64,000 nt of DNA from Bacteroides thetaiotaomicron VPI-5482 (GTDB lineage: Bacteria; Bacteroidota; Bacteroidia; Bacteroidales; Bacteroidaceae), in the NCBI RefSeq assembly GCF_000011065.1, contig NC_004663.1:2604001-2668000 (forward strand), in the 5' to 3' direction. The position numbers and the translations under genes are program-made. Every line of letters starts with the position of its first letter. Position 1 is the first letter of the stretch. The notes under the pieces are model-generated. The model saw nothing but the letters and a program-made list of their open reading frames with translations. It ran no database searches and was not told the origin of the DNA. Shown piece after piece: positions 44,201-53,208 of the stretch.

Positions 44201-44461
44201 GACATTGCAAACAATAACAGAAACAGTACATGGTGGTTACGCGACGGTTCTTACTTGCGTTTAAAATCAGTCGAAATCGGATATACATTACCTAAAAGGC
44301 TGACCAGCCATCTAGGTATGTCCAATTTGAGAATCTATGCCAGCGGACTAAATCTTTTCGCATGGAATCGTTTTAAATTATGGGATGTAGAACAAGGAAA
44401 CGACGGAATGCAATATCCTATTCAGGCAGTTTACAATTTTGGTATTAACTTAAGCTTCTGA
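41282..44461 (+). CDS. SusC-like TonB-dependent glycan transporter
   Basis: A 1059-residue outer-membrane transporter. After the signal peptide, an N-terminal carboxypeptidase-like domain is seen (ISGKIVDETDLPIAGATVQV, ISDIDGLFTISS, LGYQSIEYKI). A plug follows (DEVTVVGFAKQKKESVIGAIS, IFIRGV-type FFIRGVTTFGYSKSPLILID, MKDATATAIYGARGANGVIL), then a barrel ending in NFGINLSF. There is no STN signalling domain, so control by an anti-sigma pair is unlikely. With SusD seven bases downstream it forms the glycan-importing complex of the mannan locus. A second ATG at 41309 fits a shorter signal sequence and may be the real start. Confidence 0.95.
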   Translation: MTYFLKSQSMKKLLCNLPRFVLWIAFLLIIESYVTLQAQTSSSNNSSKAISGKIVDETDLPIAGATVQVKGSTKGAISDIDGLFTISSEPGSILIFSFLGYQSIEYKIDKVPQTIKLLPKVDELDEVTVVGFAKQKKESVIGAISTLKPERLKIPTSNLTQALGGNVAGIISYQLSGEPGNDNVEFFIRGVTTFGYSKSPLILIDNIESSTTDLSRLSADDIAAFSIMKDATATAIYGARGANGVILITTKQGKPGKVKISARVEGSLSAPTKRIDMVDPISYMKYHNEAVLTRNPLAVRPHTDEKIASTKAGKNPYVYPAVDWYNELFNDNVFNSRANINMSGGSETARYYVSLGISDDNGIMKVDKRNNYNSNIDLKKIYVRSNIDIDVTKTTTFSVKFSGNFDDYTGPIVSGNDLYRRAMATSPVLFPKYYMPDENHTSTSHILFGNAGDGNYINPYAEMIRGYKQYTNSVISAQAELNQKLDFITPGLSIKVFASTTRNSYSGQQRSTSPFYYSISYYDKLTDTYTLRELNPNGGREDLDYTAEGNQVSSSYYYEASLNYNRTFREKHNITGLLVGVLRENKSGGASSIQTSLPARNIGLSGRFTYAYDGRYFAEANFGYNGSERFAKNERFGLFPSIGAGWMISEEKFWNQDLKNIINKLKLKGTYGLVGNDNIGAWNDRFFYMSEVNLNGSGANFSWGQDFERNVGTIDMIRYRNDKIKWEIAQKMNLGLEVGLFNIFDIQFDYFTEYRKNIFGERQTIPYEMGFSAPLFANKGEASSHGFEVQVDANHAFNKNFWLGVRGNFTYATGKYEYVEEPYRPYPWLSHIGKRIEQSYGLVAERLFIDEEDIANSPVQTYGEYMPGDIKYKDINNDGIINDEDIVPIGFAKSPEIVYGFGVSMGYKNFDISCFFQGAARSSFFINSKATNPFMQMDLGGNNLNGMMQAYADDYWSESNRNIYATFPRLSTTDIANNNRNSTWWLRDGSYLRLKSVEIGYTLPKRLTSHLGMSNLRIYASGLNLFAWNRFKLWDVEQGNDGMQYPIQAVYNFGINLSF

Positions 44462-44468
44462 TTACATT

Positions 44469-46397
44469 ATGAAATACAAACATTTATTCACTAGTACATT
44501 ATTGGCGATATTAATCACATCCTGCAACTATCTTGATATCGTGCCGGATAATATCGCAACGCTTGAAATGGCATTCAACACTCGGGCTAATGCTGAAAAA
44601 TATTTAGCCACCTGCTATAACTTCGTACCTGCAGCAGCCAATCTTGATCACAACTCCGGCCTCATCTGCGGTGGAGAAATGTGGTATCTGAAACCAGAGT
44701 CCCACTACTATAAAAATATAACCTCATTCAACATTGCACGTGGTATGCAAAACTCTAACGACCCCTTACTAAATTACTGGGATGGAGGTCAGGGAGGCTA
44801 CAACATATTCAGAGGAATCCATGAATGCAATATTTTTATAGACAACATCGATCGCGTACCTGACATGCGTATGGAAGAGAAAAATAAATGGAAAGCCGAA
44901 GTGATGACTCTGAAAGCATATTATATTTATTATCTCATGTTGCACTATGGGCCCATTCCTTTACTTAAAGAGAACATCAGCGTAGAAGCAGACTTAGATA
45001 TGATGCAACTGGAGAGAGAAACGATAAATGATATCGTCACTTATACAACTGATTTATTGGATGAAGCCATGAACATCCCTTCCGGATTAACATTCAATGT
45101 GACTTCTCCACGCACGGAATTAGGGCGTATCACATTACCTATTGCGAAAGCAATCAAGGCTAAATTACTAATACTGGCTGCCAGTCCTTTATTCAACGGC
45201 AATACAATGTATGCTGAATTTGTCAATTCAGAAGGGATACCTTTCTTCGACCAAGAGTATAAAAAGGAAAAATGGGAGGCGGCAGCCGCAGCGTGCCTGG
45301 ATGCCATCAACACTGCCCACGAAGCCGGAGCTTCTTTATACAAATTTGATGAGAAGCTAAATTATACTCCTTCATCAACTTTACAACAAGAGTTGACACT
45401 ACGCAACACAATTACCGGTCGTTTTAATTCTGAAATAATATGGGCATTAGGTTCCAATGCAACAGATGGAATACAGAATCTATGCCAAGCGCATTTAACC
45501 AGCTATTCATTGGGGAACAGAATGATTCGTAGTTGCTCACAACTTGTGCCGTCATTAGAAATTGTAGAACAATTCTATACAGCGAACGGAGTCCCGATGG
45601 ATGAGGATAAAGATTATGAATATGAAAACAGATATAAACTGACAACAACTCCGGAAGATGATCCTATTCATTTTACACCAAACTACACAACTATCAAGAT
45701 GCATTTAAACAGAGAGCCTCGTTTTTATGCCTATATTGGTTTTGATGGTGGAAAATGGTTCTCCATCGAATGCTGTAACGACAATGAAACGAGCTCCTAT
45801 CCTATCAAATCAAAGAAAGGAGATATTGCCGGCGTTTCAGACGAACTATATTCACCGACAGGTTATTTCACAAAGAAATTGGTTAGTTATCAAAACGTAA
45901 ACACCAGTGCGACCAATATCAATTACGTATATTCTTTCCCGATTATTCGCCTGTCCGATCTATACCTGTTATATGCAGAAGCTCTCAACGAGCTTAATGA
46001 AACTCCGACTACAGATGTATACTACTATGTACAACAGGTCAGGAATAAAGCCGGTCTGGATGAAGGAGGTTCTTTGGTAAATACATGGCGTAATCATTCC
46101 AACCGCCCGGATAAGCCAACCACCCAAAGAGGAATGCGTGAAATTATACAGAAAGAGCGAATGATAGAGCTTGCATTCGAAGGCCATCGTTACCATGATG
46201 TACGCAGATGGAAGTTAGGCTCTACATATCTGAATACTCAGATAAAAGGCTGGTCGGTGTTAGAGCAGGACCCGGAGTACTTTTATAATGTACGAGTTCT
46301 CTTCACGAGAAAATTCATGCCAAGAGATTATTTATGGCCTATTAAGACCAATTCTATCAACAGAAATCCGAAACTTGTTCAGAATCCTCAATGGTAA
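44469..46397 (+). CDS. SusD-like surface glycan-binding lipoprotein
   Basis: A 642-residue lipoprotein (signal ending in ILITSCNYLDIVPDN) of the SusD/RagB family. TPR-like helical segments such as YIFRGIHECNIFIDNIDRV-type NIFRGIHECNIFIDNIDRVPD, WKAEVMTLKAYYIYYLMLHYG and FPIIRLSDLYLLYAEALNEL are typical. The C-terminal part has RMIELAFEGHRYHDVRRWK, a strong family mark. It lies on the cell surface as lid of the SusC barrel and captures the glycan. The next gene starts just after its stop. Confidence 0.94.
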   Translation: MKYKHLFTSTLLAILITSCNYLDIVPDNIATLEMAFNTRANAEKYLATCYNFVPAAANLDHNSGLICGGEMWYLKPESHYYKNITSFNIARGMQNSNDPLLNYWDGGQGGYNIFRGIHECNIFIDNIDRVPDMRMEEKNKWKAEVMTLKAYYIYYLMLHYGPIPLLKENISVEADLDMMQLERETINDIVTYTTDLLDEAMNIPSGLTFNVTSPRTELGRITLPIAKAIKAKLLILAASPLFNGNTMYAEFVNSEGIPFFDQEYKKEKWEAAAAACLDAINTAHEAGASLYKFDEKLNYTPSSTLQQELTLRNTITGRFNSEIIWALGSNATDGIQNLCQAHLTSYSLGNRMIRSCSQLVPSLEIVEQFYTANGVPMDEDKDYEYENRYKLTTTPEDDPIHFTPNYTTIKMHLNREPRFYAYIGFDGGKWFSIECCNDNETSSYPIKSKKGDIAGVSDELYSPTGYFTKKLVSYQNVNTSATNINYVYSFPIIRLSDLYLLYAEALNELNETPTTDVYYYVQQVRNKAGLDEGGSLVNTWRNHSNRPDKPTTQRGMREIIQKERMIELAFEGHRYHDVRRWKLGSTYLNTQIKGWSVLEQDPEYFYNVRVLFTRKFMPRDYLWPIKTNSINRNPKLVQNPQW

Positions 46398-46411
46398 CTT
46401 TTAACATAAAA

Positions 46412-47620
46412 ATGACAAAGATGAAAAATATAGCTTTTATACTTTTAATACTTGCAGCAGTTTGTTTTGCAAACTGCGCCGGTGATTACGAGGCCGAACC
46501 ACGCGGTACGAATGATGGAAAAGCTCCGGCACCGATTACTAATATATCGGTGAAGAATGTAAACGGAGGAGCTATTATTAAATATACTCCTTCCGATGAT
46601 GTCGATTTATTATACGTCAAAGCTATCTTCACTAATACCCGCGGAGAACAGCAGGAAGTAAAATCTTCCATGTATGTAGATTCTTTGGTAATAGAAGGGC
46701 TGGGGGATACACAAAAGAGAGAGGTCAAACTTTACTCTGTAGACCGCCACGAAAACTATTCCACACCGGCTATCGTGACTATTGAGCCTCTGACTCCTGC
46801 AGTCGTTCAGACACAAGAATCATTAAAAGTGACTGAAAGTTTTGGAGGTTTCTTCCTCGATTTCAATAATGCAGCAAGAAGTGCATTATCTTTCTACATT
46901 TACAAATGGGTAGATGAACACAATGAATACGAGATTCATGACGTATACTCCTCACAACAGGAAGAAGGTCGCCTGACTATAAAAGGCTTAGAACATAAAT
47001 TATTGAAATTAGCCATCTTCGTTAGGGATAAATGGGAAAACACTTCCGACACATTGTATGCCGAAATTACTCCTTGGAAAGAAAGCTTATTAGATAAAAC
47101 AAAATTCCAACTTGTTAAAGTTATGGATGATGTCAGCTGGGATTACCACGAAGGCTATCATTCCCGTCTATGGGACGGACAAATAGGTGGATGGAACTGG
47201 GGACATACCGAATACCCGATACCTTTCCCGCATGCCTTCAGTATTGATTTGAATGTCAATGTACGTCTCAGCCAATTCCAATTCTGGCAACGTCTGGACA
47301 GCCAAGACTTATTATATGCCCATGGAGCTCCCAAGTACTTCAAATTATATGGCTGCGAAGAGGGTAAAGATTTGCAGAATCCGGATAACTGGGTGGTATT
47401 ATTTGATGGAGAAATGAAGAAACCATCCGGCGGGGCATTTGGTGATGCGCTTACTCAGGAAGATATTGAGGAAGCCCAAAGAGGCCATGTATTTACCCTT
47501 AACCAGGATGTACCATTCATTCGCTACTTCCGGTTCCAGAGTTTGATGTCATGGTCGGGAATGGAAACGTCAGTTATGTCAGAAATCACTCTTTGGGGAG
47601 ATATCCAAGGCGAAGAATAA
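46412..47620 (+). CDS. Surface lipoprotein with DUF4959/DUF5000-type domains
   Basis: About 402 residues. The signal ends in AVCFANC, so it is lipidated. It resembles the DUF4959-DUF5126-DUF5000 proteins often found after SusD in Bacteroides loci. Two Ig-like parts (PITNISVKNVNGGAIIKYTP, then SLKVTESFGGFFLDFNNAARS) precede a C-terminal F5/8-type discoidin-like domain (SRLWDGQIGGWNWGHTE, PHAFSIDLNVNVRLSQFQFWQ, FIRYFRFQS). It is probably a surface glycan-binding protein. Three ATG codons are possible (46391, 46412, 46421); the first overlaps the susD stop, and the later two give a normal signal peptide. Confidence 0.8.
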   Translation: MTKMKNIAFILLILAAVCFANCAGDYEAEPRGTNDGKAPAPITNISVKNVNGGAIIKYTPSDDVDLLYVKAIFTNTRGEQQEVKSSMYVDSLVIEGLGDTQKREVKLYSVDRHENYSTPAIVTIEPLTPAVVQTQESLKVTESFGGFFLDFNNAARSALSFYIYKWVDEHNEYEIHDVYSSQQEEGRLTIKGLEHKLLKLAIFVRDKWENTSDTLYAEITPWKESLLDKTKFQLVKVMDDVSWDYHEGYHSRLWDGQIGGWNWGHTEYPIPFPHAFSIDLNVNVRLSQFQFWQRLDSQDLLYAHGAPKYFKLYGCEEGKDLQNPDNWVVLFDGEMKKPSGGAFGDALTQEDIEEAQRGHVFTLNQDVPFIRYFRFQSLMSWSGMETSVMSEITLWGDIQGEE

Positions 47621-47639
47621 CCTTATAAAATAGACAGAA

Positions 47640-48869
47640 ATGAAAAAAGTAATATATATAATAACTACTATTCTCCTGTGTATGACCTCCTGCACAGATA
47701 TTCATGATACCTATTCTGAATATATCAAAGACGGAGAACAAATTTATGTAGGAAAGCTGGCGGATGTAAATATACAGCCGGGATTTCAGCGCATGATGAT
47801 AAAGGGGTCTATGAAATATCTGGCCACAGCAAAGACTTGCATAATAGAACTTGTAGGTTACGACAAGGTTTTCACAACAGACATTGACAGAACGCAACCT
47901 GAATTCAGTTATGAAATCAAAGATGTGGAAGAAGGCAACTATTACGTTAAAATAACCACAAAGGATAAAGAAGGTAATACCTCACTATCCGAAACCTACA
48001 ATGTAGATGTATACGGAACGGAGCACATAGCGACTTATTATCCCAAGCGAATTACCGATATACAATTCGTCATTGCCGACAACTCGCTCAACTTAATTTG
48101 GAATCAGGCAGACAATGTGGTGGAAGCAATAGTTAAGTACTATGATTCAAATGAGCAACTACTAACTTTAACAGTGAAAGGAGATGCTGCTTCAACCAAT
48201 TTACCTAATTGGAAAGCTACTTCTATATTAACAGTAGAAACACGAATCCTACCCAGCGAAACTGCATTGGATATCGTATCCCTGCCCATTTCAGAATACA
48301 CTTTGCCCGACGATCCGATTGTAGAAATCCCCAGAACTAACTTTGCCAACGCAAATATGCCTTCAGATGTTGTAAACGGTTATGGCGGTTCAGTAGAAAA
48401 GTTATGGAACAATGATACATGGAATTATGACAGCGGTTATCATGCCGGCGATAATCAAGGAGTTCCTCATCATCTGACCATTGACATGGGACTTACAGCA
48501 ACGATTACCGAATGCGAACTGTTCTTTACCGGATATGAAAGAACAGACTGGATGCCTCGATTATTCCAAATATGGGGAATTGAAGATGTAGAAGACCTGG
48601 AAAGCCATGAACCGGATGTTCCATCTATAAACCCGGCTTGGGAAGAAAGTGCGAAAGCAAAAGGATGGAAACAGCTGACTACAAAAAACATTTCTGTTTC
48701 CGGTTGGCAACCCAGTATTAAGTTCGCCTGCGATAAAGAACACGAAAATATAAGATACATCAGATACCGTATTGTAGAATCACTCTCAGCTCCACACGTA
48801 GGAATGGGGGCCTATGGTTCCGCCAGCGAAATCAAGTTCTGGGGTAAAAAGGTTAGTTTGTTACAGTGA
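47640..48869 (+). CDS. Surface lipoprotein with DUF4998 and discoidin-like domain
   Basis: A 409-residue lipoprotein (signal ending in LLCMTSCTD). The N-terminal part fits DUF4998 (YVGKLADVNIQPGFQRMMIKG, then EGNYYVKITTKDKEGNTS). The C-terminal part is an F5/8-type carbohydrate-binding-like domain (KLWNNDTWNYDSGYHAG, HHLTIDMGLTATITECELFF, IRYIRYRIVES, SASEIKFWG). Both this gene and the previous one have a C-terminal domain of that type and may have arisen by duplication. It likely binds glycan on the cell surface. Spacing is 19 bp from the preceding gene. Confidence 0.8.
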   Translation: MKKVIYIITTILLCMTSCTDIHDTYSEYIKDGEQIYVGKLADVNIQPGFQRMMIKGSMKYLATAKTCIIELVGYDKVFTTDIDRTQPEFSYEIKDVEEGNYYVKITTKDKEGNTSLSETYNVDVYGTEHIATYYPKRITDIQFVIADNSLNLIWNQADNVVEAIVKYYDSNEQLLTLTVKGDAASTNLPNWKATSILTVETRILPSETALDIVSLPISEYTLPDDPIVEIPRTNFANANMPSDVVNGYGGSVEKLWNNDTWNYDSGYHAGDNQGVPHHLTIDMGLTATITECELFFTGYERTDWMPRLFQIWGIEDVEDLESHEPDVPSINPAWEESAKAKGWKQLTTKNISVSGWQPSIKFACDKEHENIRYIRYRIVESLSAPHVGMGAYGSASEIKFWGKKVSLLQ

Positions 48870-48890
48870 TAACAGTTGAATTTGTTTTTG

Positions 48891-48930
48891 CATAGGAGTG
48901 TATACAAAAAAAGAATGATACATTCCTATG
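48891..48930. repeat. Hairpin inside the mannan operon
   Basis: CATAGGAGTGTAT (48891-48903) and ATACATTCCTATG (48918-48930) form a 13-bp inverted repeat with one mismatch and a 14-base A-rich loop, followed by TAAAAAAC. It lies between the second lipoprotein gene and the second GH92 gene. It could partly terminate or process the long transcript. A TATCTTGA downstream is a poor -7 match. Confidence 0.5.
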
Positions 48931-48975
48931 TAAAAAACAAATTTGTATCTTGAATCCAAAAGACCGAAAGTTAAT

Positions 48976-51900
48976 ATGAAAAGAATACCATTGAGTTTAT
49001 TCACGTTTTTATTCCTCCTATCCGGATTATGTGCAGCACCTACCAAGACTGTCTGGCAAATCGGGGAGAAAAATCATAGTGCCAGTGAGTTGGCATTGTC
49101 CCCTGACAAATACAAAGAGTTTCTGGCAAATGATTTTGGTTGGGAGGACAGGTTTTATATCATTGGATTGTCTTCCCCTCAAAAAGATTTTCCTTATGTT
49201 CTGCCGGGACCTGCCGATCATTGGGGAGGAACAAGTTATACTGCCGGTATACGGACTCATGTTTTAAACATACTCTTTGGTATGAAGGAAGTCCCCGAAA
49301 CGGACTCATGGAAATTAATCATAGACCTATTAGATACTCACCACGAACTTCCGGCACTATTTAAAATAACGATCAACGGAAAATCATGGAAATATGCCCT
49401 TCCCAAAGGAAGTGGAAAATCAATAGACGGTGACTATTCACAAATCAAACCGCATACGATCGAAATTCCTCTGAACTCCGGAGTGATCAGAAAAGGAAGC
49501 AACTCCATCGCGCTTACAAGTCTCGAAGGTTCATGGATTCTCTTCGATGATATCAGACTTATGGGGCCGGATAATGCCGAACTAAATGAAGTCAACAAAT
49601 CCGTTTATCTTCGGGATGTTAAAGCTGCGGACTTTCAAACCACCAGTCCTGTAGCCCAACCACTATTAGTAGACATAGAACATCTTTCCGGGCATCCTCT
49701 CCTTGAAGTGAAAGTAGATGGAAAAAAGATACTGGAACAACGTTTGGAAAAAGGAAGATACATACTAGAAGCTCCGATGCCAGTTGTCAAGTCTCCCAAG
49801 ACAAGCCATTACATCATATCCGCCGATGGTGCAATCTTAGATAAAGGAATGATCAGGCGCGCACCTCACAATACAATCACACTGGCCGATTACATCGATA
49901 CACGAATGGGAACTGCGCACTCCCGTTGGATGATAGCACCAGGTACGTGGATGCCATTCAGCATGGTCAAATTAAGTCCGGACAATCAGGATAGCGGTTG
50001 GCAATCGGGATATGATCCTTCATTCGAGAGCATAGGTACGTTTAGCCACATACACGAATGGACCATGGCGGGTCTGGGCATCATGCCTGCCAACGGTCCT
50101 TTAAAAACGGAGATAGGCAGCCAGTCTTCCTTAGTCAAAGATGCCAATTCGTATCGTTCAGCCATCGACAAAACAAGTGAAGAAACGAAAGTCGGATATT
50201 ATAAAGTAGACTTGACCGATTATCAAATCAAGGCGGAACTGACTGCCACCTCCCGGTGTGGTTTTCAGCGTTATACATATCCGCAAGATAAGGATGCCCG
50301 TGTCATGATCGACCTGAAAATCCCTAGTGAATACGATTACCAGATTGTTGAAGGAAGTGTAAAGCAAACAGGAGCACGACGGATCGAAGGATTCAGTAAG
50401 CAGCTATCCAAAAACGTATGGTCGGCGGATGCGGATCAGAACTATACAATCTATTTCGTGATTGAGTTCAATAAAGATATCAAGAAATTTGGAGGATGGC
50501 ACGATCATACTTTATGGGAAACAGACACTATGACAGCCCACTACCCTCAACGATTCGGCTGTTATGCCGAATTTGATACTACCGATCATCCGGAAGTTAT
50601 GGTACGTTCCGGAATATCTTATGTAGATATGGCAGGGGCTTCCAACAATCTTTCCAATGAGATAACGGAACCATTCGGGTGGAATTTTGAAGCTGTACAC
50701 AAACATCAGTCGGATAGTTGGAATAATATTTTAAACAGGGTTCGGATATACAGCAACGATTATCGGGAAAAAGTAAGATTCTACACCAATTTATACCGTG
50801 CGTTCTGCCGGAATACTTTCAGTGATGCAGACCGCAGATGGGTGGATGCAGCAGGCAACATTCAAAAGCTGGACGACCCGGATGCTGTCGCTTTGGGATG
50901 CGATGCCTTCTGGAATACTTTTTGGAATCTGAATCAGGTATGGAATCTGATTGCTCCCGAGTGGTCATCCAGATGGGTAAAATCGCAGTTGGCTATGTAT
51001 GACGCCAACGGATGGCTGGCAAAAGGTCCCAGCGGAATGAAATACATACCTGTCATGGTGGGCGAACATGAGATTCCCCTTTTAGTAAGTACTTACCAAA
51101 TGGGAATACGGAATTACGATGCGGAAAAAATGTTCCGGGCAATCGTAAAGATGCAAACTACCCCAGCCCAACGTGTAGCCAATGGTTTTGCCGGCAACAG
51201 AGATCTGGAAACTTATCTGCAACATCAATATGTACCTGCCGACAAAGGACGTTTTTCTAACACATTAGAATACTCTTATGACGACTGGACAGTCTCTCAA
51301 CTAGCAAAAGCACTGGGAAAAGAGGAATATTACCGAACATTCTCCAACAGAGGCAACTGGTGGAAAAACGCAATCAACCCGGCGACAGGTTATGCCCAAA
51401 TGCGCTACAGCAATGGAGAATGGGAAAAGAACTTTGATCCGTTCAAATCAGGAGCTAACCATCATTATGTAGAGGGAAACGCCTGGCAACTTACTTTTTT
51501 TGTACCTCAGAACGTTCCCGCACTCACCGAAATTATCGGTAAAGAGCTCTTCATCGACCGGCTGTCATGGGGATTCAAAGCCAGTGAGCCATGGAGGTAT
51601 AATGCCCCGGGAGACCAGTATTGGGACTTTCCAGTAGTACAAGGTAACCAGCAATCCATGCACTTCGCCTTTCTATTCAACTGGGCAGGCCAACCGTGGC
51701 AAACGCAACGGTGGAGCCGTTCCATTATCGACCGCTATTATGGCTTTGACACATCAAATGCCTATTTGGGAGACGAAGACCAAGGACAAATGAGCGCTTG
51801 GTTTGTCATGGCTGCATTGGGATTATTCCAGACGGACGGAGGTTGTAACGCAGAACCTGTTTATGAACTGGGGAGTCCTCTGTTTGAAAAAATAAAAATA

Positions 51901-52104
51901 GATTTGGGAAAACATTTCGGTAGAGGAAAGCAATTTATCATCAAAGCTAGCAATACTTCGCGGGAAAATAAGTACATCCAGTCCGCCAAACTAAACGGCA
52001 AGAAGTTGAACTCTTTCAAGTTTCCGGCAAAAGAACTGCTCAAAGGCGGCACATTGGAACTTGAAATGGGAGATCGTCCGAATAAAAATTGGGGAATCAA
52101 ATAA
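48976..52104 (+). CDS. Second GH92 alpha-mannosidase-like enzyme with N-terminal CBM-like domain
   Basis: A 1042-residue exported enzyme (signal to GLCAAP). The N-terminal module (KTVWQIGEKNHSASELALSP) is of the same type as in the first GH92 and the GH38 here. The catalytic part starts near residue 306 (HSRWMIAPGTWMPFSMVKLS), has SHIHEWTMAGLGIMP, TLEYSYDDWTVSQLAKAL and GDEDQGQMSAWFVMAALG near residue 932. It shares the HEW variant with the first GH92, so both may belong to one subfamily while differing in linkage. The ATG at 48976 is chosen because it begins the signal peptide; a reading from 48943 adds an unlikely charged stretch. Confidence 0.88.
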   Translation: MKRIPLSLFTFLFLLSGLCAAPTKTVWQIGEKNHSASELALSPDKYKEFLANDFGWEDRFYIIGLSSPQKDFPYVLPGPADHWGGTSYTAGIRTHVLNILFGMKEVPETDSWKLIIDLLDTHHELPALFKITINGKSWKYALPKGSGKSIDGDYSQIKPHTIEIPLNSGVIRKGSNSIALTSLEGSWILFDDIRLMGPDNAELNEVNKSVYLRDVKAADFQTTSPVAQPLLVDIEHLSGHPLLEVKVDGKKILEQRLEKGRYILEAPMPVVKSPKTSHYIISADGAILDKGMIRRAPHNTITLADYIDTRMGTAHSRWMIAPGTWMPFSMVKLSPDNQDSGWQSGYDPSFESIGTFSHIHEWTMAGLGIMPANGPLKTEIGSQSSLVKDANSYRSAIDKTSEETKVGYYKVDLTDYQIKAELTATSRCGFQRYTYPQDKDARVMIDLKIPSEYDYQIVEGSVKQTGARRIEGFSKQLSKNVWSADADQNYTIYFVIEFNKDIKKFGGWHDHTLWETDTMTAHYPQRFGCYAEFDTTDHPEVMVRSGISYVDMAGASNNLSNEITEPFGWNFEAVHKHQSDSWNNILNRVRIYSNDYREKVRFYTNLYRAFCRNTFSDADRRWVDAAGNIQKLDDPDAVALGCDAFWNTFWNLNQVWNLIAPEWSSRWVKSQLAMYDANGWLAKGPSGMKYIPVMVGEHEIPLLVSTYQMGIRNYDAEKMFRAIVKMQTTPAQRVANGFAGNRDLETYLQHQYVPADKGRFSNTLEYSYDDWTVSQLAKALGKEEYYRTFSNRGNWWKNAINPATGYAQMRYSNGEWEKNFDPFKSGANHHYVEGNAWQLTFFVPQNVPALTEIIGKELFIDRLSWGFKASEPWRYNAPGDQYWDFPVVQGNQQSMHFAFLFNWAGQPWQTQRWSRSIIDRYYGFDTSNAYLGDEDQGQMSAWFVMAALGLFQTDGGCNAEPVYELGSPLFEKIKIDLGKHFGRGKQFIIKASNTSRENKYIQSAKLNGKKLNSFKFPAKELLKGGTLELEMGDRPNKNWGIK

Positions 52105-52127
52105 CATCATAAAAAAAATAGTAACAA

Positions 52128-53165
52128 ATGAAAAAGATCTTACTCAGTCTTATCACAGCAGCCGTTTTATTATCATGTCAGTCATCACGTGACACATCAC
52201 ACAAGTATACAGCCATCACTCCGGGAGTAGAATGGCTCGACACCAACAACGAGAAAATAAATGCTCACGGAGGCGGTATATTATATCACGAGGGAATTTA
52301 CTACTGGTATGGCGAATGTAAAAGTGATTCCACTTACTGGAATCCCAATGTTCCCGGTTGGGAATGTTATCGTACGGAAGCCGGTGGAGTAAATTGTTAC
52401 TCTTCCAAGGACCTTCTCAACTGGAAATATGAAGGACTCGTTCTCCAACCGGAAATATCTGACACACAATCCGATCTCCATCCTTCCAAAGTGCTGGAGA
52501 GACCTAAAGTTATATACAATGACAAAACCAAGAAATTTGTAATGTGGCTGCACGTGGACAGTGACGACTACAATAAAGCTGCTGCCGGAGTCGCTGTTTC
52601 CGATTCACCGACTGGTGTTTTCACCTATCTGGGTTCGATGCACCCGAACGGGCAAATCAGCCGGGACATGACCCTATTCAAAGATGACGACGGCAAAGCT
52701 TATCATATCTACTCTTCCGAACAGAATTCTACATTATATATCAGTTTGCTGTCCGACGATTACCTGAAACCTTCCGGCACTTTCACACGCAATTTCGCAG
52801 GTAAATTCCGGGAAGCCCCTGCTGTGTTCAAACACAACGGACTATACTACGTCATCAGTTCGGGATGTACCGGCTGGAGTCCCAATGAAGCGGAATATGC
52901 AGTGGCTACCCAAATTTTAGGACCATGGACCGTAAAAGGAAATCCTTGTGTAGGAAAAGATGCCGACAAAACCTTCTATGGACAAAGTACCCATGTACTG
53001 CCGATTCAAGGAAAGAAAGACGCATACATAGCCATGTTTGACAAATGGAATAAAACAGACCTAATTCACTCAACCTATATCTGGTTGCCTATACAGTTCC
53101 GTGAAGACGGAAGCATGGCTATTCAATGGCTGGATAGCTGGTCACCTGATACATACGAATTCTAA
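52128..53165 (+). CDS. GH43-like lipoprotein glycosidase
   Basis: A 345-residue lipoprotein (signal ending in AVLLSCQSS). It has a five-bladed propeller pattern of the GH43/GH32 clan: INAHGGGILYHEGIYYWYGE near the start resembles exo-beta-1,3-galactanase-type GH43 enzymes, ERPKVIYNDKTKKFVMWLH and SRDMTLFKDDDGKAYHIYSS hold likely acidic residues, and FREAPAVFKHNGLYYVISS carries the probable general-acid Glu. Substrate is uncertain: beta-galactosyl or galactofuranosyl are options from the family. It would trim a non-mannose decoration of the target glycan. It is 23 bp after the second GH92 gene. Confidence 0.78.
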   Translation: MKKILLSLITAAVLLSCQSSRDTSHKYTAITPGVEWLDTNNEKINAHGGGILYHEGIYYWYGECKSDSTYWNPNVPGWECYRTEAGGVNCYSSKDLLNWKYEGLVLQPEISDTQSDLHPSKVLERPKVIYNDKTKKFVMWLHVDSDDYNKAAAGVAVSDSPTGVFTYLGSMHPNGQISRDMTLFKDDDGKAYHIYSSEQNSTLYISLLSDDYLKPSGTFTRNFAGKFREAPAVFKHNGLYYVISSGCTGWSPNEAEYAVATQILGPWTVKGNPCVGKDADKTFYGQSTHVLPIQGKKDAYIAMFDKWNKTDLIHSTYIWLPIQFREDGSMAIQWLDSWSPDTYEF

Positions 53166-53208
53166 TTAAGATATAGCAACGGCATATCATTTTCTAAAAG
53201 GAACTCAC

